A stretch of DNA of 64,000 nt from Trichoplusia ni (taxonomy: Eukaryota > Arthropoda > Insecta > Lepidoptera > Noctuidae): assembly GCF_003590095.1 (NCBI RefSeq), contig NC_039494.1, forward strand, positions 8,184,001-8,248,000, in the 5' to 3' direction. Shown here one piece after another: positions 22,501-27,892 of the stretch (the stretch's first letter is position 1; each line of letters begins with the position of its first letter). Under the pieces are notes generated by a model. That model was given only the letters and a program-made list of their open reading frames with translations. It was not told the origin of the DNA and did no database searches. Position numbers and translations under genes: made by a program.

Positions 22501-25448
22501 TGCTTATATAAAAATATACAATACATGAAAAGAAGATAATAAATTGTCAACTAGGTTCAGAGTAGGCAAATACAAGCACTACATTCTTAAAACTTGTTTG
22601 TATGTATGTTACATAGTTCTGAAACCTCAGACAAATATACCTTAACAGGCAGATATTTAAGATTATCTTAAAATTAAATAACGTTACAGTATTATGTTAA
22701 GGTACTAACTACCCCATTTGGCATTCAGAAAATCATTTATTATATTTTTGTTGTTGAAAACTAGTATTAGCATAATAATACTGCCGAATAATAATGACTT
22801 GGCATAATGCATACGGGACGTTTAGGTTTTTATTATGTAACCAGTATTTATGCACTAACGACCTCCGTGGTCGAGTGGCGTACGCACCGGTTTCAAGGTG
22901 TCGCTAGACGTCTGAGGTCCCGGGTTCGATCCCCGGTCGGGTCAATGTAAGAATTCTTATTTCTACATTGTCTCGGGTCTGGGTGTTTGTGGTACCTTCG
23001 TTGTATCTGAATTCCATAACACAAGTGCTTCAGCAACTTACTTTGGGTTCAGAACAATGTATGTGATGTTGTCCGCATTTATTTATTCATTTATTTTTTA
23101 TTTTTTTATGGCTAAAGATCAATGGTTTAATAGTGCCAATATATTGCGCCTAGGCCGTGTTTATTTACTTAAGCCTCCAGTCAATATTAACTAAATTCAA
23201 TATGTATAAGCTCTAATACCATAGTTAACTTAACCCATATCATTAACTGAAGCTTAGCAAGCTAACTAATTACGCTAACTGGTGGTGGGTGCACGGTAAC
23301 TAACAGTTGACTTTAAACTTCGTGTTTTAACCGTAGTTTAAAGCTTATTATTAACGGTTTAAGGTTTTGATTTTATGTGATTTGATAGGATATATCTTTA
23401 TAAGTCAGTAACGAATTCCATAATATTAATAATTTATACATCTAGTTTAATAAAAGTGTAATAAATGCCAGTACTTAATAATATTTATTTGACATTTTAG
23501 CTATATTTCATTTTTGTTAAGGTTACTTTAAAAGGGGTAAACTATATTGTTTCTTTTAGTCTAAGATATAAGTTAAAAAATAGAATGCGACAGAAAAGTA
23601 ATGTAAAACAAAAAAAAAATCTTTTTTTTACCACTGAAATGAATCAGTCGTTTATATATTTACTAGCTGTTGCCCGCGACTTTGTCCCCGTGGGTAGAAG
23701 ATATAAGTTATGATTTATACCGGCCCTGTTTTTTTCACATTTTCCATTGTATCTTCGCTCCTATTTGTCGCAGCGTGATGGTTTATAGCCTAAAGCCTTC
23801 CTCGATAAATGGTCTATTCAACACAAAAAGAATTTTTCAATTTGGACCAGTAGTTCCTGAGATTAGCGCGTTCAAACAAACAAACAAACTCTTCAGCTTT
23901 ATATATTAGTATATAGATAAAAAGTCACACCAATTTTGTTTACCTTTTTTAAATACTTCAACTAATGAAGTATAGGTTTGAATACTATTCTTAATATTAC
24001 AAATTACCAATCCTATAACTGAACGCATTATTGTTATTTTAAAATCAAATGCAAGAATAAAAACAATTTTCTTTATTGAAGAATAATTTAGACATAACAT
24101 AAACTGGTTTCGAATTGCCTACTATGTGTAATAGAAGCCAGTGACCAAATCGTTAGATCACAACGACGCTAGAATACAATTACTATAGAACTTTAAAATT
24201 ATATGATTTTCAGAATCGTTAGTGCCATGTTAAGATAATTTATAATATGTATTCTTTTATTTTTCATATAGCAAAGGCAAAAGGAACGGCATAGTGACGA
24301 ATCCAGCGATGAGATTGGTTGCCAACGTCAGGAATGGTCTCGGTACGTATTAGTTGCGTAGCTTAATATTTGAACTTTTGACTGGCCTGTTGGTCTAGTG
24401 GTTAGTGACCCTGACTGCTATATCGGAGGTCGTGGGTTCGATTCCCGCCCAGGGCAAATGTTTGTGTGATGAGCACGATCATTTGTTCTGTGTCTGGATG
24501 TAATTTATCTATATTATATATGTATTTAGAAATATATAAGTATGTTTATCAGTTGTGTAGACACTCATAATACAAACTATGCTTAGTTTGAGGCTAGATG
24601 GCGTTGTATGTAAGTTGTGAAGTATGATTATTTCTAAATAGCTATGTAGTAGTTTTAATAAAATTGTTGGTTCACACTGTAGGTACTGTTGTTTCTAAAA
24701 GTAATGACTTATAATTGGATTTTTGTAAACTAAATTATAGCTATTCAAGATTTGTATAGCCGTTAGTCCTGCATATTGTATTAAATGAATAAATAAGTAA
24801 ACTGTCAAATCTTCCATTTGACGAAAAGTTTGACAGGTTGATAATGAGGCATTACTGCCGCCTTATGTACCACAATAGGGATGATGACATTTTTTTTTCG
24901 CAGTGTCCGTCTTGCAGTTTTTTGTATAATAATGGATACGTATTTTTTAATTTGTCCCGCAAACATACATAAATTGAAGAAATTACAGTGAATGAATCTT
25001 ACGCGTGACGTCACCATTGAGTATAAATTGTACTCTATCGTTACGTCACAAGCCCCCTCTCCTAAACTTTAAAGCAGTTAATCTTTGTCAATTGTAGTTT
25101 TTCTGAAAAATAAAAAAATACGTGTCTCATACTTTTCAATTATCTAACTGAGGGACTAATGTGATTTTTTCTTTTCATACCCAGTCATCATCAATATTTT
25201 TTTATGATAACTATCGTGAGACTGATTCATTATTAAATGATGTAACGGTTTACTCACGCGTATTTATCGGGGGTGCCCATATAGGGTGGCTATATATATA
25301 TATATATATTATATCATGTTTTACTTTAACAGACAGTGCCGCAGCCAACATACGTCGGACGGGCGTTGCTATCGCAGCGAGCGCGAGTTCCGCCAACCCA
25401 GCTGTCAAAACAAACGCCTTCCAATGGAGGAAAGAGACACCACTATAA
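1452..25448 (+). CDS. ANKRD50: ANKRD50 orthologue, 3' part of gene (22 exons, 5' end outside window)
   Basis: Joined exons: 1452-1535, 2038-2164, 2488-2554, 7735-7883, 8300-8437, 9036-9215, 9777-9847, 10391-10572, 11271-11412, 11537-11727, 13646-13744, 14490-14673, 15162-15345, 15618-15834, 16380-16463, 16837-17013, 17786-17910, 18284-18411, 19334-19479, 19924-20044, 24272-24342, 25333-25448. Every junction is AG/GT and the phases close to an open 993-residue frame plus stop. Numbering from the first full codon: residues 1-170 are a linker after the N-terminal part, which lies outside the window (an NTPase-like domain in vertebrates); about 172-735 are roughly 16 ankyrin repeats with TPLH/AAxxGH signatures; 736-993 are Ser/Pro-rich and probably disordered, ending KETPL. 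Vertebrate ANKRD50, as I recall it, shares blocks such as AQGNVEVVR, LLDRGLDE, KRNGI and the KETPL end. The family acts with SNX27-retromer in endosome-to-plasma-membrane recycling. Odd: exon 10 and its donor have been amplified into a minisatellite. Confidence 0.93.
2038..2164 (+). CDS. ANKRD50: ANKRD50 exon 2 of window
   Basis: Acceptor TCATCAG and donor GTACGT. Encodes residues 28-70, with the hydrophobic stretch LHTLILLWVLDSGCDVESAL followed by an acidic end. Helical linker before the ankyrin domain. Confidence 0.8.
2200..2330. repeat. dispersed repeat with GGTTCCGTAC motif (family H fragment)
   Basis: GGGTTCCGTAC and TCATGAACCATTG-type phrases recur in several intergenic copies (22064, 43809, 56520, 58305, 63765). 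Degenerate fragment in the intron after exon 2. Confidence 0.4.
2488..2554 (+). CDS. ANKRD50: ANKRD50 exon 3 of window
   Basis: Acceptor TTACAG and donor GTATGT. Encodes residues 71-92, a charged low-complexity linker rich in E, D, K and S. It splices over a 5.2-kb intron; the split TTG codon across that intron restores the frame. Confidence 0.75.
2590..2690 (-). mobile_element. tRNA-derived SINE family C, partial
   Basis: - strand reads GGACTGTTGGTCTAGTGGTT then GTGGGTTCGATTCTC, the A and B boxes of family C. It sits 36 bases after the donor of exon 3. Confidence 0.8.
2868..2926. repeat. perfect 27-bp inverted repeat, 5-base loop
   Basis: Left arm 2868-2894 (starts GTCTCTTCGTTGAG, ends ACCGAACCT), loop TTAAT, right arm 2900-2926, an exact reverse complement. 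Lies in the 5.2-kb intron. Confidence 0.97.
2927..4816. other. intron DNA, mostly without recognised elements
   Basis: AT-rich. Holds a degraded Helitron-like piece at 2985-3055 (TTTTTATCCCG, CCCGCGGGCAAAAGC) and two exact TGACGTCA palindromes at 3496-3503 and 3510-3517. Nothing coding seen; the - strand open frame at 4248-4565 lacks protein features. Confidence 0.5.
4817..5000 (+). mobile_element. tRNA-derived SINE family B
   Basis: Reads GCGCGGATAGTTGAGTGG (A box), GTTTCGATCCCCGCG (B box), then the family body with TGCTTGTCCTCAGTCTGGGT. About a dozen further copies in the window. Confidence 0.85.
5148..5316 (-). mobile_element. SINE family B, with internal 11-bp triplication
   Basis: Reverse copy of family B. 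The unit GCGCACACGTT occurs three times in a row at 5270-5302, between the B box and the GGTGTGG side, which other copies do not show. Confidence 0.82.
5687..5700 (+). repeat. poly-G tract (G14)
   Basis: Fourteen consecutive G in the intron. A second G14 at 31543-31556. Confidence 0.95.
5820..5950 (-). mobile_element. LINE 3'-end fragment
   Basis: CCCACTGCTGGGCAATTGCC is the reverse of the GGCCTTTGCCCAGCAGTGGG motif found at LINE 3' ends elsewhere in the window (35410, 42890). Confidence 0.55.
5951..7169. other. intron DNA, nothing recognised
   Basis: AT-rich. Contains ACGTATGGTTGATGTATAACC at about 6574-6594, a phrase shared with 30765 and 20670, and otherwise no exon-like or repeat structure that I can support. 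Confidence 0.4.
7170..7325 (+). mobile_element. Helitron-like element, 3' end interrupted
   Basis: Begins ATACTAATATTATAAAAGCG and runs to GTAGCGGGCGGG, where a SINE B copy follows directly. Confidence 0.6.
7326..7398 (-). mobile_element. SINE family B fragment
   Basis: Contains the reverse of the B box (GGGGCTCGAACCCGCG) and the AGCAAACGCTTGTCC body phrase. Inserted at the end of a Helitron-like piece. Confidence 0.7.
7485..7698. mobile_element. small TIR element (family K)
   Basis: Left end CCCACGTTTTTA, right end TAAAAACGTGGG. A related copy in opposite orientation at 46098-46280 in bsh intron 1. The right end is only 36 bases from the acceptor of exon 4. Confidence 0.65.
7735..7883 (+). 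CDS. ANKRD50: ANKRD50 exon 4 of window
   Basis: Acceptor CCTACAG and donor GTGAGT. Encodes residues 93-142, including TRWPRDRRVLRALLELSRAD. An open frame starting at the ATG at 7734 overlaps it, but the frame beyond 7883 is intron. Confidence 0.85.
8068..8150 (-). mobile_element. SINE family C fragment
   Basis: GGTGGGAATCGAACCTAAGA and CCACTAGACCAACAGACC are the reversed B and A boxes of family C. Confidence 0.7.
8300..8437 (+). CDS. ANKRD50: ANKRD50 exon 5 of window, start of ankyrin domain
   Basis: Acceptor TCTCCAG and donor GTATGG, phase 0 at both ends. Encodes residues 143-188: an Asn/Glu-rich linker, then AVHELAAKGDEEMLAALLK, a degenerate first ankyrin repeat. Confidence 0.9.
8438..9035. 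other. intron between exons 5 and 6
   Basis: Contains GTTCGAGTCC near 8700, which resembles a B box but has no matching A box. The rest is unrecognised AT-rich DNA. Confidence 0.45.
9036..9215 (+). CDS. ANKRD50: ANKRD50 exon 6 of window, ankyrin repeats
   Basis: Acceptor TTCCGCAG and donor GTCAGT, phase 0. Encodes residues 189-248, with GGTALHGAARGGRAGAAL and GWSPLRAAAWAGHTE. Very GC- and CpG-rich compared with the AT-rich introns around it. Confidence 0.93.
9216..9776. other. intron between exons 6 and 7
   Basis: No repeat or regulatory structure that I can support. GCGGGTGAAGCCGCG near 9706 recalls Helitron 3' hairpins but lacks the rest. Confidence 0.45.
9777..9847 (+). CDS. ANKRD50: ANKRD50 exon 7 of window, ankyrin repeat
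   Basis: Acceptor TCGTAG and donor GTGAGA. Encodes residues 249-271, VVEVLLEFGCDVDCVDADN, completing the repeat begun in exon 6. Confidence 0.92.
10085..10165 (+). mobile_element. LINE 3'-end fragment
   Basis: GGGAGGTCTTTGCCCAGCAG followed by TGGACATATTATAAAAAAA, the same terminal phrase as the RT-bearing fragment ending at 35410. Confidence 0.65.
10300..10339. repeat. 40-nt near-perfect palindrome
   Basis: CAGGTAGAATTA, T, TGGTAT, loop AG, ATACCA, G, TAATTCTACCTG: a 19-bp stem with a single mismatch and a two-base loop, 51 bases before exon 8. Confidence 0.93.
10391..10572 (+). CDS. ANKRD50: ANKRD50 exon 8 of window, ankyrin repeats
   Basis: Acceptor CCCCTCAG and donor GTGAGG. Encodes residues 272-332, two canonical repeats (AAAWSGHEAVVSRLLAAGAD and GRTPLIAAAYMGHAEIVRAL). 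The AAAYMGH block also occurs in vertebrate ANKRD50. Confidence 0.95.
10727..10910 (+). mobile_element. SINE family B
   Basis: CGCGGGTTCAATCCCCGTG (B box) and ATCCACGAATGCTTGTTCTG body. The A-box end is degraded. Confidence 0.8.
10975..11215. mobile_element. dispersed repeat (family J)
   Basis: Shares GGGTTGAGTGGAAGGGAATG and CCCACCCATCC with 47909-48050. Probably a LINE or SINE body; class not determined. Confidence 0.55.
11271..11412 (+). CDS. ANKRD50: ANKRD50 exon 9 of window, ankyrin repeats
   Basis: Acceptor TTATTGCAG and donor GTGAGT. Encodes residues 333-379, including GRTALSVAALCAGGLGCAQQ and TPLLVAAFEGHT. The slightly longer repeat (ALCAGG) is also a feature of the vertebrate orthologue at this position. 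Confidence 0.95.
11537..11727 (+). CDS. ANKRD50: ANKRD50 exon 10 of window, ankyrin repeats, 3' end lies in minisatellite
   Basis: Acceptor GTCCCCAG; I chose the first of many donors (GTGAGG at 11728). Encodes residues 380-443: ICELLLEAEADVEAVDAAGR, ALWAAAAAGHARALRLLLFW and GACVDNMDADGRTVLSVAAA. The last 66 bases of the exon are copy 1 of the 24-copy array. Joining this donor to exon 11 recreates the conserved run AAAQGNVEVVRQLLDRGLDE, so the first donor gives the ancestral protein. Later donors would change it. Confidence 0.9.
11662..13350 (+). repeat. 71-bp minisatellite carrying coding sequence plus splice donor, 24 copies
   Basis: The unit is the 3' end of exon 10 (starting GGGGGGCCTGCGTCGACAAC and ending GCTCAAG) followed by GTGAGG. 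Copies are marked by ATGGACGCC at 11682, 11753, 11823, 11894, 11965, 12036, 12107, 12179, 12249, 12320, 12391, 12461, 12532, 12603, 12674, 12745, 12816, 12887, 12957, 13028, 13098, 13163, 13234 and 13305. Spacing is 71, with some 70 or 72 from G-run or single-base changes and one of 65. Otherwise the copies are essentially identical, which implies recent amplification or homogenisation. Twenty-two copies have a GTGAGG donor; copy 21 has lost it and copy 24 has GTGCCC. Confidence 0.97.
13472..13578 (+). mobile_element. SINE family B, 5'-truncated
   Basis: Starts in the body (TGCTTGTCCTGAATCTGGCT) and ends with GATTTAGTTCCTTAACGTGG. It lies between the minisatellite and exon 11. Confidence 0.75.
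13646..13744 (+). CDS. ANKRD50: ANKRD50 exon 11 of window, ankyrin repeat
   Basis: Acceptor CTTTCCAG and donor GTGAAT. Encodes residues 444-476 (NVEVVRQLLDRGLDEHHRD, then GWTPLHYAAFEG), one of the best conserved blocks of the family. It is the acceptor partner of the minisatellite donors. Confidence 0.96.
13745..14283. other. intron DNA before SINE at 14284
   Basis: AT-rich, no supported element. The - strand open frame over 14124-14531 is chance sequence crossing a SINE and an exon. Confidence 0.4.
14284..14466 (+). mobile_element. SINE family B
   Basis: GCACCGATAGCCGAGTGG (A box), TTGCGGGTTCGATTCGAG (B box), then the usual body and GCGGGAGT end. It stops 23 bases before exon 12. Confidence 0.85.
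14490..14673 (+). CDS. ANKRD50: ANKRD50 exon 12 of window, ankyrin repeats
   Basis: Acceptor TGACCAG and donor GTGAGA. Encodes residues 477-537 with HIEVCEALLEAGAKVDEADN and PLMLAAQEGHSRLVELLV. Confidence 0.95.
14835..14910 (-). mobile_element. LINE-type 3' fragment
   Basis: TTGATCACCACACTAGCTCA and GTTTTCTCACGATGTTC recur (reversed) at 39083 and 41405 and (same strand) at 30601. Class inferred from family behaviour only. Confidence 0.5.
15162..15345 (+). CDS. ANKRD50: ANKRD50 exon 13 of window, ankyrin repeats
   Basis: Acceptor TATCCCCAG and donor GTAAGA. Encodes residues 538-599 with LAALEGHIDTVAALHSRGAD and the divergent repeat STLYVLALDNRMAMARYLL. The TLYxLALxN block matches my memory of vertebrate ANKRD50. 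Confidence 0.95.
15448..15590. mobile_element. 143-bp TIR element in intron 13
   Basis: Left end TAAAGGGCGCTCTACACTC (15448-15466) and right end GAGTGTAGAGCGCGCTTTA (15572-15590) pair at 18 of 19 positions. The interior is CpG-rich, with CGCGTAACGCG and CACGCGTTGCG. Confidence 0.85.
15618..15834 (+). CDS. ANKRD50: ANKRD50 exon 14 of window, ankyrin repeats
   Basis: Acceptor GTTCCGCAG and donor GTGAGT. Encodes residues 600-671: GRTPLHVSAWQGHTDMVNLL, RTALHAAAWRGRAHVLRALL and GATPL. GC-rich. Confidence 0.95.
15838..16265 (+). repeat. degenerate GACCCATG-type array
   Basis: TGACCCATGACCCATGTGAC at the start, then decaying forms (CATGAGACCC, GTGACGCATGAGAGA, GATGACCCATATTACGTGAC) across the intron. 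Old, diverged short tandem repeat. Confidence 0.75.
16380..16463 (+). CDS. ANKRD50: ANKRD50 exon 15 of window, ankyrin repeat
   Basis: Acceptor CTGTCCAG and donor GTGAGC. Encodes residues 672-699, IAAQEGHEECVLWLLQHGAD, the penultimate repeat. Confidence 0.94.
16495..16735 (-). mobile_element. LINE 3' fragment (family I)
   Basis: CCCAACTATGTTGGGGTCGG, CAGTCTAACCGGATTCAGCT and AGTACCAGTGTTTTACAACA are the reverse of 52415-52600 and 53950-54140. Confidence 0.7.
16837..17013 (+). CDS. ANKRD50: ANKRD50 exon 16 of window, last ankyrin repeat and Pro/Ala/Gly tract
   Basis: Acceptor CATACAG and donor GTGAGT. Encodes residues 700-758. It starts with the last repeat (PAKVAWRAGHANICRLLERW), then a low-complexity tract built on a PGPA tetrapeptide, encoded by three exact 12-base units near 16932-16967. 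Confidence 0.92.
16932..16967 (+). repeat. coding 12-bp triplication (PGPA repeats)
   Basis: GGCCCCGCCCCC occurs three times in frame within exon 16 and encodes Gly-Pro-Ala-Pro units just after the last ankyrin repeat. Confidence 0.9.
17096..17361 (+). mobile_element. MITE family F copy 2
   Basis: Starts AATAGGGATGATGAC and ends GTCATCATCCCTATT; inverted ends of 15 bases. Contains TGACGTCA at 17215-17222. Confidence 0.9.
17475..17636 (+). mobile_element. degraded SINE family B
   Basis: GGTCACCTTGCCAAACCCAG, ACCACGAATGCTTGTTC and GGAGTCGTTTTTAAG match family B, with loss of the B box. Confidence 0.6.
17786..17910 (+). CDS. ANKRD50: ANKRD50 exon 17 of window, Ser-rich tail
   Basis: Acceptor CTCCCCCAG and donor GTACGA. 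Encodes residues 759-800, SPEYKRRSVHSSNSTKSSSN and a His/Asn-rich end. Ser/Asn-rich and probably disordered, as in the tail of vertebrate ANKRD50. A Helitron begins only 17 bases after the exon end. Confidence 0.9.
17928..18167 (-). mobile_element. non-autonomous Helitron, family E
   Basis: On the + strand it starts CTAGCTGTTGCCCGCGACTT, the reversed 3' CTAG end, and runs to CTTCAGCTTTATATATTA near the 5' end. Only 17 bases separate it from the end of exon 17. Confidence 0.88.
18284..18411 (+). CDS. ANKRD50: ANKRD50 exon 18 of window
   Basis: Acceptor TTTGTCCAG and donor GTTAGT. Encodes residues 801-842, including LSLSFAQQVARCGRGRR, which resembles the LSFTxQ block of vertebrate ANKRD50. Phase continuity with both neighbours supports it. 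Confidence 0.87.
18773..19250. mobile_element. 478-bp element with inverted ends
   Basis: Left AGTTACCGGCACAAATCTTG then AGCGCT; right AGCGCTCAAGATCCGTGCCG then GTTACT; 23 of 26 positions pair. A SINE-like piece (19010-19085) lies inside. Fragment of the same family at 1003. Confidence 0.82.
19334..19479 (+). CDS. ANKRD50: ANKRD50 exon 19 of window
   Basis: Acceptor GTGTGCAG and donor GTGAGT. Encodes residues 843-891, with SRGSRRGSASPLYASPPRTP. Arg/Ser/Pro-rich, with several SP and TP sites. Lies 84 bases downstream of a TIR element. Confidence 0.87.
19924..20044 (+). CDS. ANKRD50: ANKRD50 exon 20 of window
   Basis: Acceptor CTCCACAG and donor GTGAGA. Encodes residues 892-931 with FNRDTHMRIILGRDSKPPQE, a compact charged and hydrophobic block inside the otherwise low-complexity tail. 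Confidence 0.88.
20130..20420. mobile_element. left part of a repeat split by a nested MITE
   Basis: CTCTGACACCAGG at the right edge continues as TACATCAACCATACGATA after 20668. The same sequence is uninterrupted (reversed) at 30765-30840. Confidence 0.6.
20421..20668. mobile_element. MITE with about 45-bp inverted ends
   Basis: CTATTCTGCTATTTACAATG at the left pairs with TTGTAAATAGTAGAATTGGG at the right, and the pairing continues inward (GACCGATGAAGTAATGGCAA against the reversed right side). A second copy at 62789-63028 and a half copy at 49210-49265. Confidence 0.82.
20669..21640. other. intron DNA, mostly unrecognised
   Basis: AT-rich. A short GC-rich patch at 21361-21440 (GGTCGCGTTGCGTGCAACCG, GGGCGCGCGAAAGG) has no gene or repeat that I can assign. 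Confidence 0.4.
21641..21759 (-). mobile_element. short non-autonomous Helitron
   Basis: CTAGCTGTTACCCGCGACTT at the left, and TTTATAATATTAGTGGGA at the right, the reverse of a TCCCACTAATATTATAAA 5' end. T follows, consistent with insertion between A and T. Confidence 0.85.
22064..22342 (+). mobile_element. family H repeat
   Basis: AAGTGCGAGTCGGAGTCGC at the left and TACGGAACCCTAAAAATA at the right, the same ends as 43809-44892. Confidence 0.6.
22860..23108 (+). mobile_element. tRNA-derived SINE family A
   Basis: GACCTCCGTGGTCGAGTGG (A box), GGGTTCGATCCCCGG (B box), ACTTTGGGTTCAGAACAATG body, and an ATTT-repeat tail. Confidence 0.9.
23109..23662. other. intron DNA, unrecognised
   Basis: AT-rich. 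Several GTTAACC/TAACCGT phrases at 23225-23365 but no element defined. Confidence 0.4.
23663..23917 (-). mobile_element. non-autonomous Helitron, family E, intact
   Basis: CTAGCTGTTGCCCGCGACTT at the left to TATATTAGTATATAGA at the right; T follows. Full length, about 255 bp. Confidence 0.9.
24272..24342 (+). CDS. ANKRD50: ANKRD50 exon 21 of window
   Basis: Acceptor TTTCATATAG and donor GTACGT after a 4.2-kb intron. Encodes residues 932-955, KGKRNGIVTNPAMRLVANVR; the KRNGIxTNP block occurs near the C-terminus of vertebrate ANKRD50. Confidence 0.9.
24383..24632 (+). mobile_element. tRNA-derived SINE family C, full length
   Basis: GGCCTGTTGGTCTAGTGG (A box), CGTGGGTTCGATTCCCGCC (B box), body ending in GGCTAGATGGCGTTG. 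Just downstream of exon 21. Confidence 0.9.
24874..25194 (+). mobile_element. MITE family F copy 3
   Basis: AATAGGGATGATGAC at the left; the right end stops at CAGTCATCATC, where family G begins. TGACGTCA at 25006-25013. Confidence 0.87.
25195..25282 (+). repeat. dispersed repeat (family G) piece
   Basis: ATGATAACTATCGTGAGACT and GTTTACTCACGCGTATTTAT recur at 36693-36840 and 38936-39014. It abuts the MITE and is followed by a TA run. Confidence 0.6.
25333..25448 (+). CDS. ANKRD50: ANKRD50 terminal coding exon
   Basis: Acceptor TTTAACAG. Encodes residues 956-993, ending AFQWRKETPL, then TAA at 25446-25448. The last four residues ETPL fit a class I PDZ ligand with Glu at -3 and Thr at -2, the type preferred by SNX27. 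The vertebrate protein also ends KETPL as far as I recall. Confidence 0.92.
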
Positions 25449-27419
25449 TACTAGCCGTAAGACAGACAGAGATGACACTATATTGAACCTTTGAGGAAGA
25501 AAAGGCTACGTAATACAGTAGCCGAGTGTGACAATGAAGCTTTTATAATACAACCGTAAGAGAGAAAGAGATGGATATATATTGCAGTGACAAGTGTAAA
25601 AAGGATGCCGCTATAATTAAACAGTCAGAAAGAGATGGAAGACACAAGATTAGACAAGTAAGATGAGTTTTGAAAGTATTTTAAAAGTAGACGAAAATAA
25701 TGATTTCTAAAGTCAACAGATTGATTTCTTTTTGTGTTTTTGAGGAAGGGAGATGCCAATATACAAGCTGTAGAATGCCATCTCGCTTCCACAGAACGAT
25801 TCTGGAAGCCTAGACAATGTCACATCGCATTAGAATGGAAAACTTCAAATGTATGTGAATGACATTCCGCTTCGACAAGTGATGTGACTTTGACTTGTCA
25901 GTTCAATACATTTGAGGGATTCGTCAGCGTTAGCGAGGAGATGTGTGACTTGTATCCAGGTAAACAGTTATTTTAAAATAATAGGAATGTTGTAAAAACA
26001 TTTCTGATCTCTAAAACGAACAAATTAATAACAATAAAATTAAAAATGCCTAACAAACGACGCATTTAACAAAAAAATATGTATTCTATTATTTAAAACT
26101 AGTCTTTATGAAAGTAGTCATATGGTTTAGAATCAAAATATAATGTAGAAAAACAATATTTCAAAAATTATATATGAAACATGATTTCTGGACTGACAAC
26201 CCTATTGGAGTATGTCAGTTCTTGTAGGTATTTATTTATTGTATATGTACCTATTATATTAATTGGCAACCTTAAATATTGGTACTAATTAGTATAAGGG
26301 TCAATTCTCACTTCAAGAACAGAAGCCTGCAGCTCTCCTTCAGCTTCTGATATTATATTTGTCGCGTTTTTTGTATTTACACTTTTTCGAAACGTCTCGT
26401 CCGATTGACATGAAATTTGGTAGATCTGAGAATCGTTCGTCTATATTCATGTCCCCGAATATTAGTTTTTGGTCCATTTTTGCTGTTTACGTTAAAAATA
26501 CATTCAAACCTAAGTTTTCAATCTTATACGATCATTCTTATTTTTTACCTGGCTGAACCATGTTTTCTGCGTCAGCTAGTGTAATTAAATATTATCAGCC
26601 TGTATAAGGTCCACAGCTGGGAAAATTAATTATGAACCTTAATTCAAGTAGATAAGAATCAATATGATTTGTAATATGATTAGTAAGACTCTGCTGGCTA
26701 CTGCACTTTTTGTGTGAATTACCCTAAAATAATGATTTAATTGTAATATTTTTCTTTGACCATACATGTAACAAAGATTTATCTGAAATAATAATTATAT
26801 TCTTCTGATACGTACACTGTATAGAAAACTTAATACTTTCTAAGGCAACAAGACATAGTATTCATAATGAAAAACAATGGCGTTGATTTCAAAAAAAATA
26901 TATTGCTTTCCTATTCCTAGAAAAGGATAGCAATAGATAATAGGTGACTTCAAAATAATGAACCTAGTTCCTGTTATAACCAGAGAACTATTTTACTAGC
27001 CAATTTTTTTTAGGATTTGTCTGTTTGGTAGTAATACTTATACAACTTTTGAATAACTAATACCGATTTTTAAATATAAAGTATAACTAGAATTCTTAAA
27101 TCACTGCGAGTCCGCTGCGTTTTTTAAACCACGTTGAAATATCTGAAAGCAAATTTCCTTTCACACTAAATAAAAAGCTGGTATTTCTTTTGGGTTTAGT
27201 TAAAAAAATCCTGTTTAAAAACTTCGTCTAGACTATTAACTATGTAACAAGTTAAAAGGAATAAGCGCCATTGTTCACACGACTCTACAATTAAAACGCG
27301 ATGATGAGGTGGAAACGATTCGTAAGTTACAGAATAGCTGTTGTACAATAACTGTTGTTATAGAACGTATTGTGTAGTTTTAAAGTCGTAAAGTATGTCT
27401 GTTAAATAAAAGACTCATT
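25449..27419. other. 3' UTR of ANKRD50, then intergenic DNA
   Basis: The UTR candidate ends near 26040. Beyond it is AT-rich DNA with a possible old Helitron-like piece at about 26362-26577 (CGTCCGATTGACATGAAATT, ends GTCAGCTAG). No coding signal. Confidence 0.5.
26033..26038 (+). promoter_or_regulatory. candidate poly(A) signal of ANKRD50
   Basis: First AATAAA after the ANKRD50 stop, 585 bases downstream. The 3' UTR would be about 600 bases, AT-rich, with diverged copies of a CTATAATACNNCCGTAAGA-like phrase near 25440, 25546 and 25608. Position only; no cDNA support. Confidence 0.35.
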
Positions 27420-27600
27420 AAGAAATTTAATCCTTGTGTCGCTAATTTCACAAACATTCAAGTCACATGCACAAAGACACCCAGACTCGGGACAAGCGTT
27501 CGTGGATCACACAAATGTTTGTTCTACGCGATGATTGAACTCGACACGTCGCGCTCAGTGGGTTTGGCGTGGTGACCTCAACCACAGTCAAGTAGTTATA
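27420..27600 (-). mobile_element. SINE family B
   Basis: AAGTCACATGCACAAAGACA, GGACAAGCGTTCGTGGATCA and GGTGACCTCAACCAC are reversed family B. Confidence 0.82.
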
Positions 27601-27714
27601 GTCACAGCAGAGAAATCATAAATGTCCTTATTAATGGACTGACCCAATGGCATGATAGTGAGTTCGGCTCATTGGCCTCCACGTAACTTCAAGATTCCTA
27701 TCTTGGCACAGCCA

Positions 27715-27825
27715 GACACAGAAATGATTGTGCGAATCATGCAAATATTTCTCCTAAATAGAAATCGAACTCACGTCCTCTGGTATAGCAGTAAAGTCCG
27801 TTGATCACTGGACTGGTTGTAGAAA
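27715..27825 (-). mobile_element. SINE family C, degraded
   Basis: AAATCGAACTCACGTCCTCT and GGTATAGCAGTAAAGTC match reversed family C; the A box is mutated (GATCACTGGACTGG). Confidence 0.65.
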
Positions 27826-27864
27826 ATATGCTCTCATTTGCTGTAGATTTTCTTTTTTAACATA

Positions 27865-27892
27865 AATTAATTAATTAATTAATTAATTAATT
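27865..27892 (+). repeat. (TTAA)n microsatellite
   Basis: Seven units of AATT/TTAA in a row. Confidence 0.9.

Noticed and set aside
22860..22945. Possible functional tRNA gene (A and B boxes in SINE A, also in SINE B and C copies)
   Set aside because: The tRNA-like part is followed by a shared SINE body and A/T tail, occurs in many diverged copies, and the acceptor stem pairs poorly.
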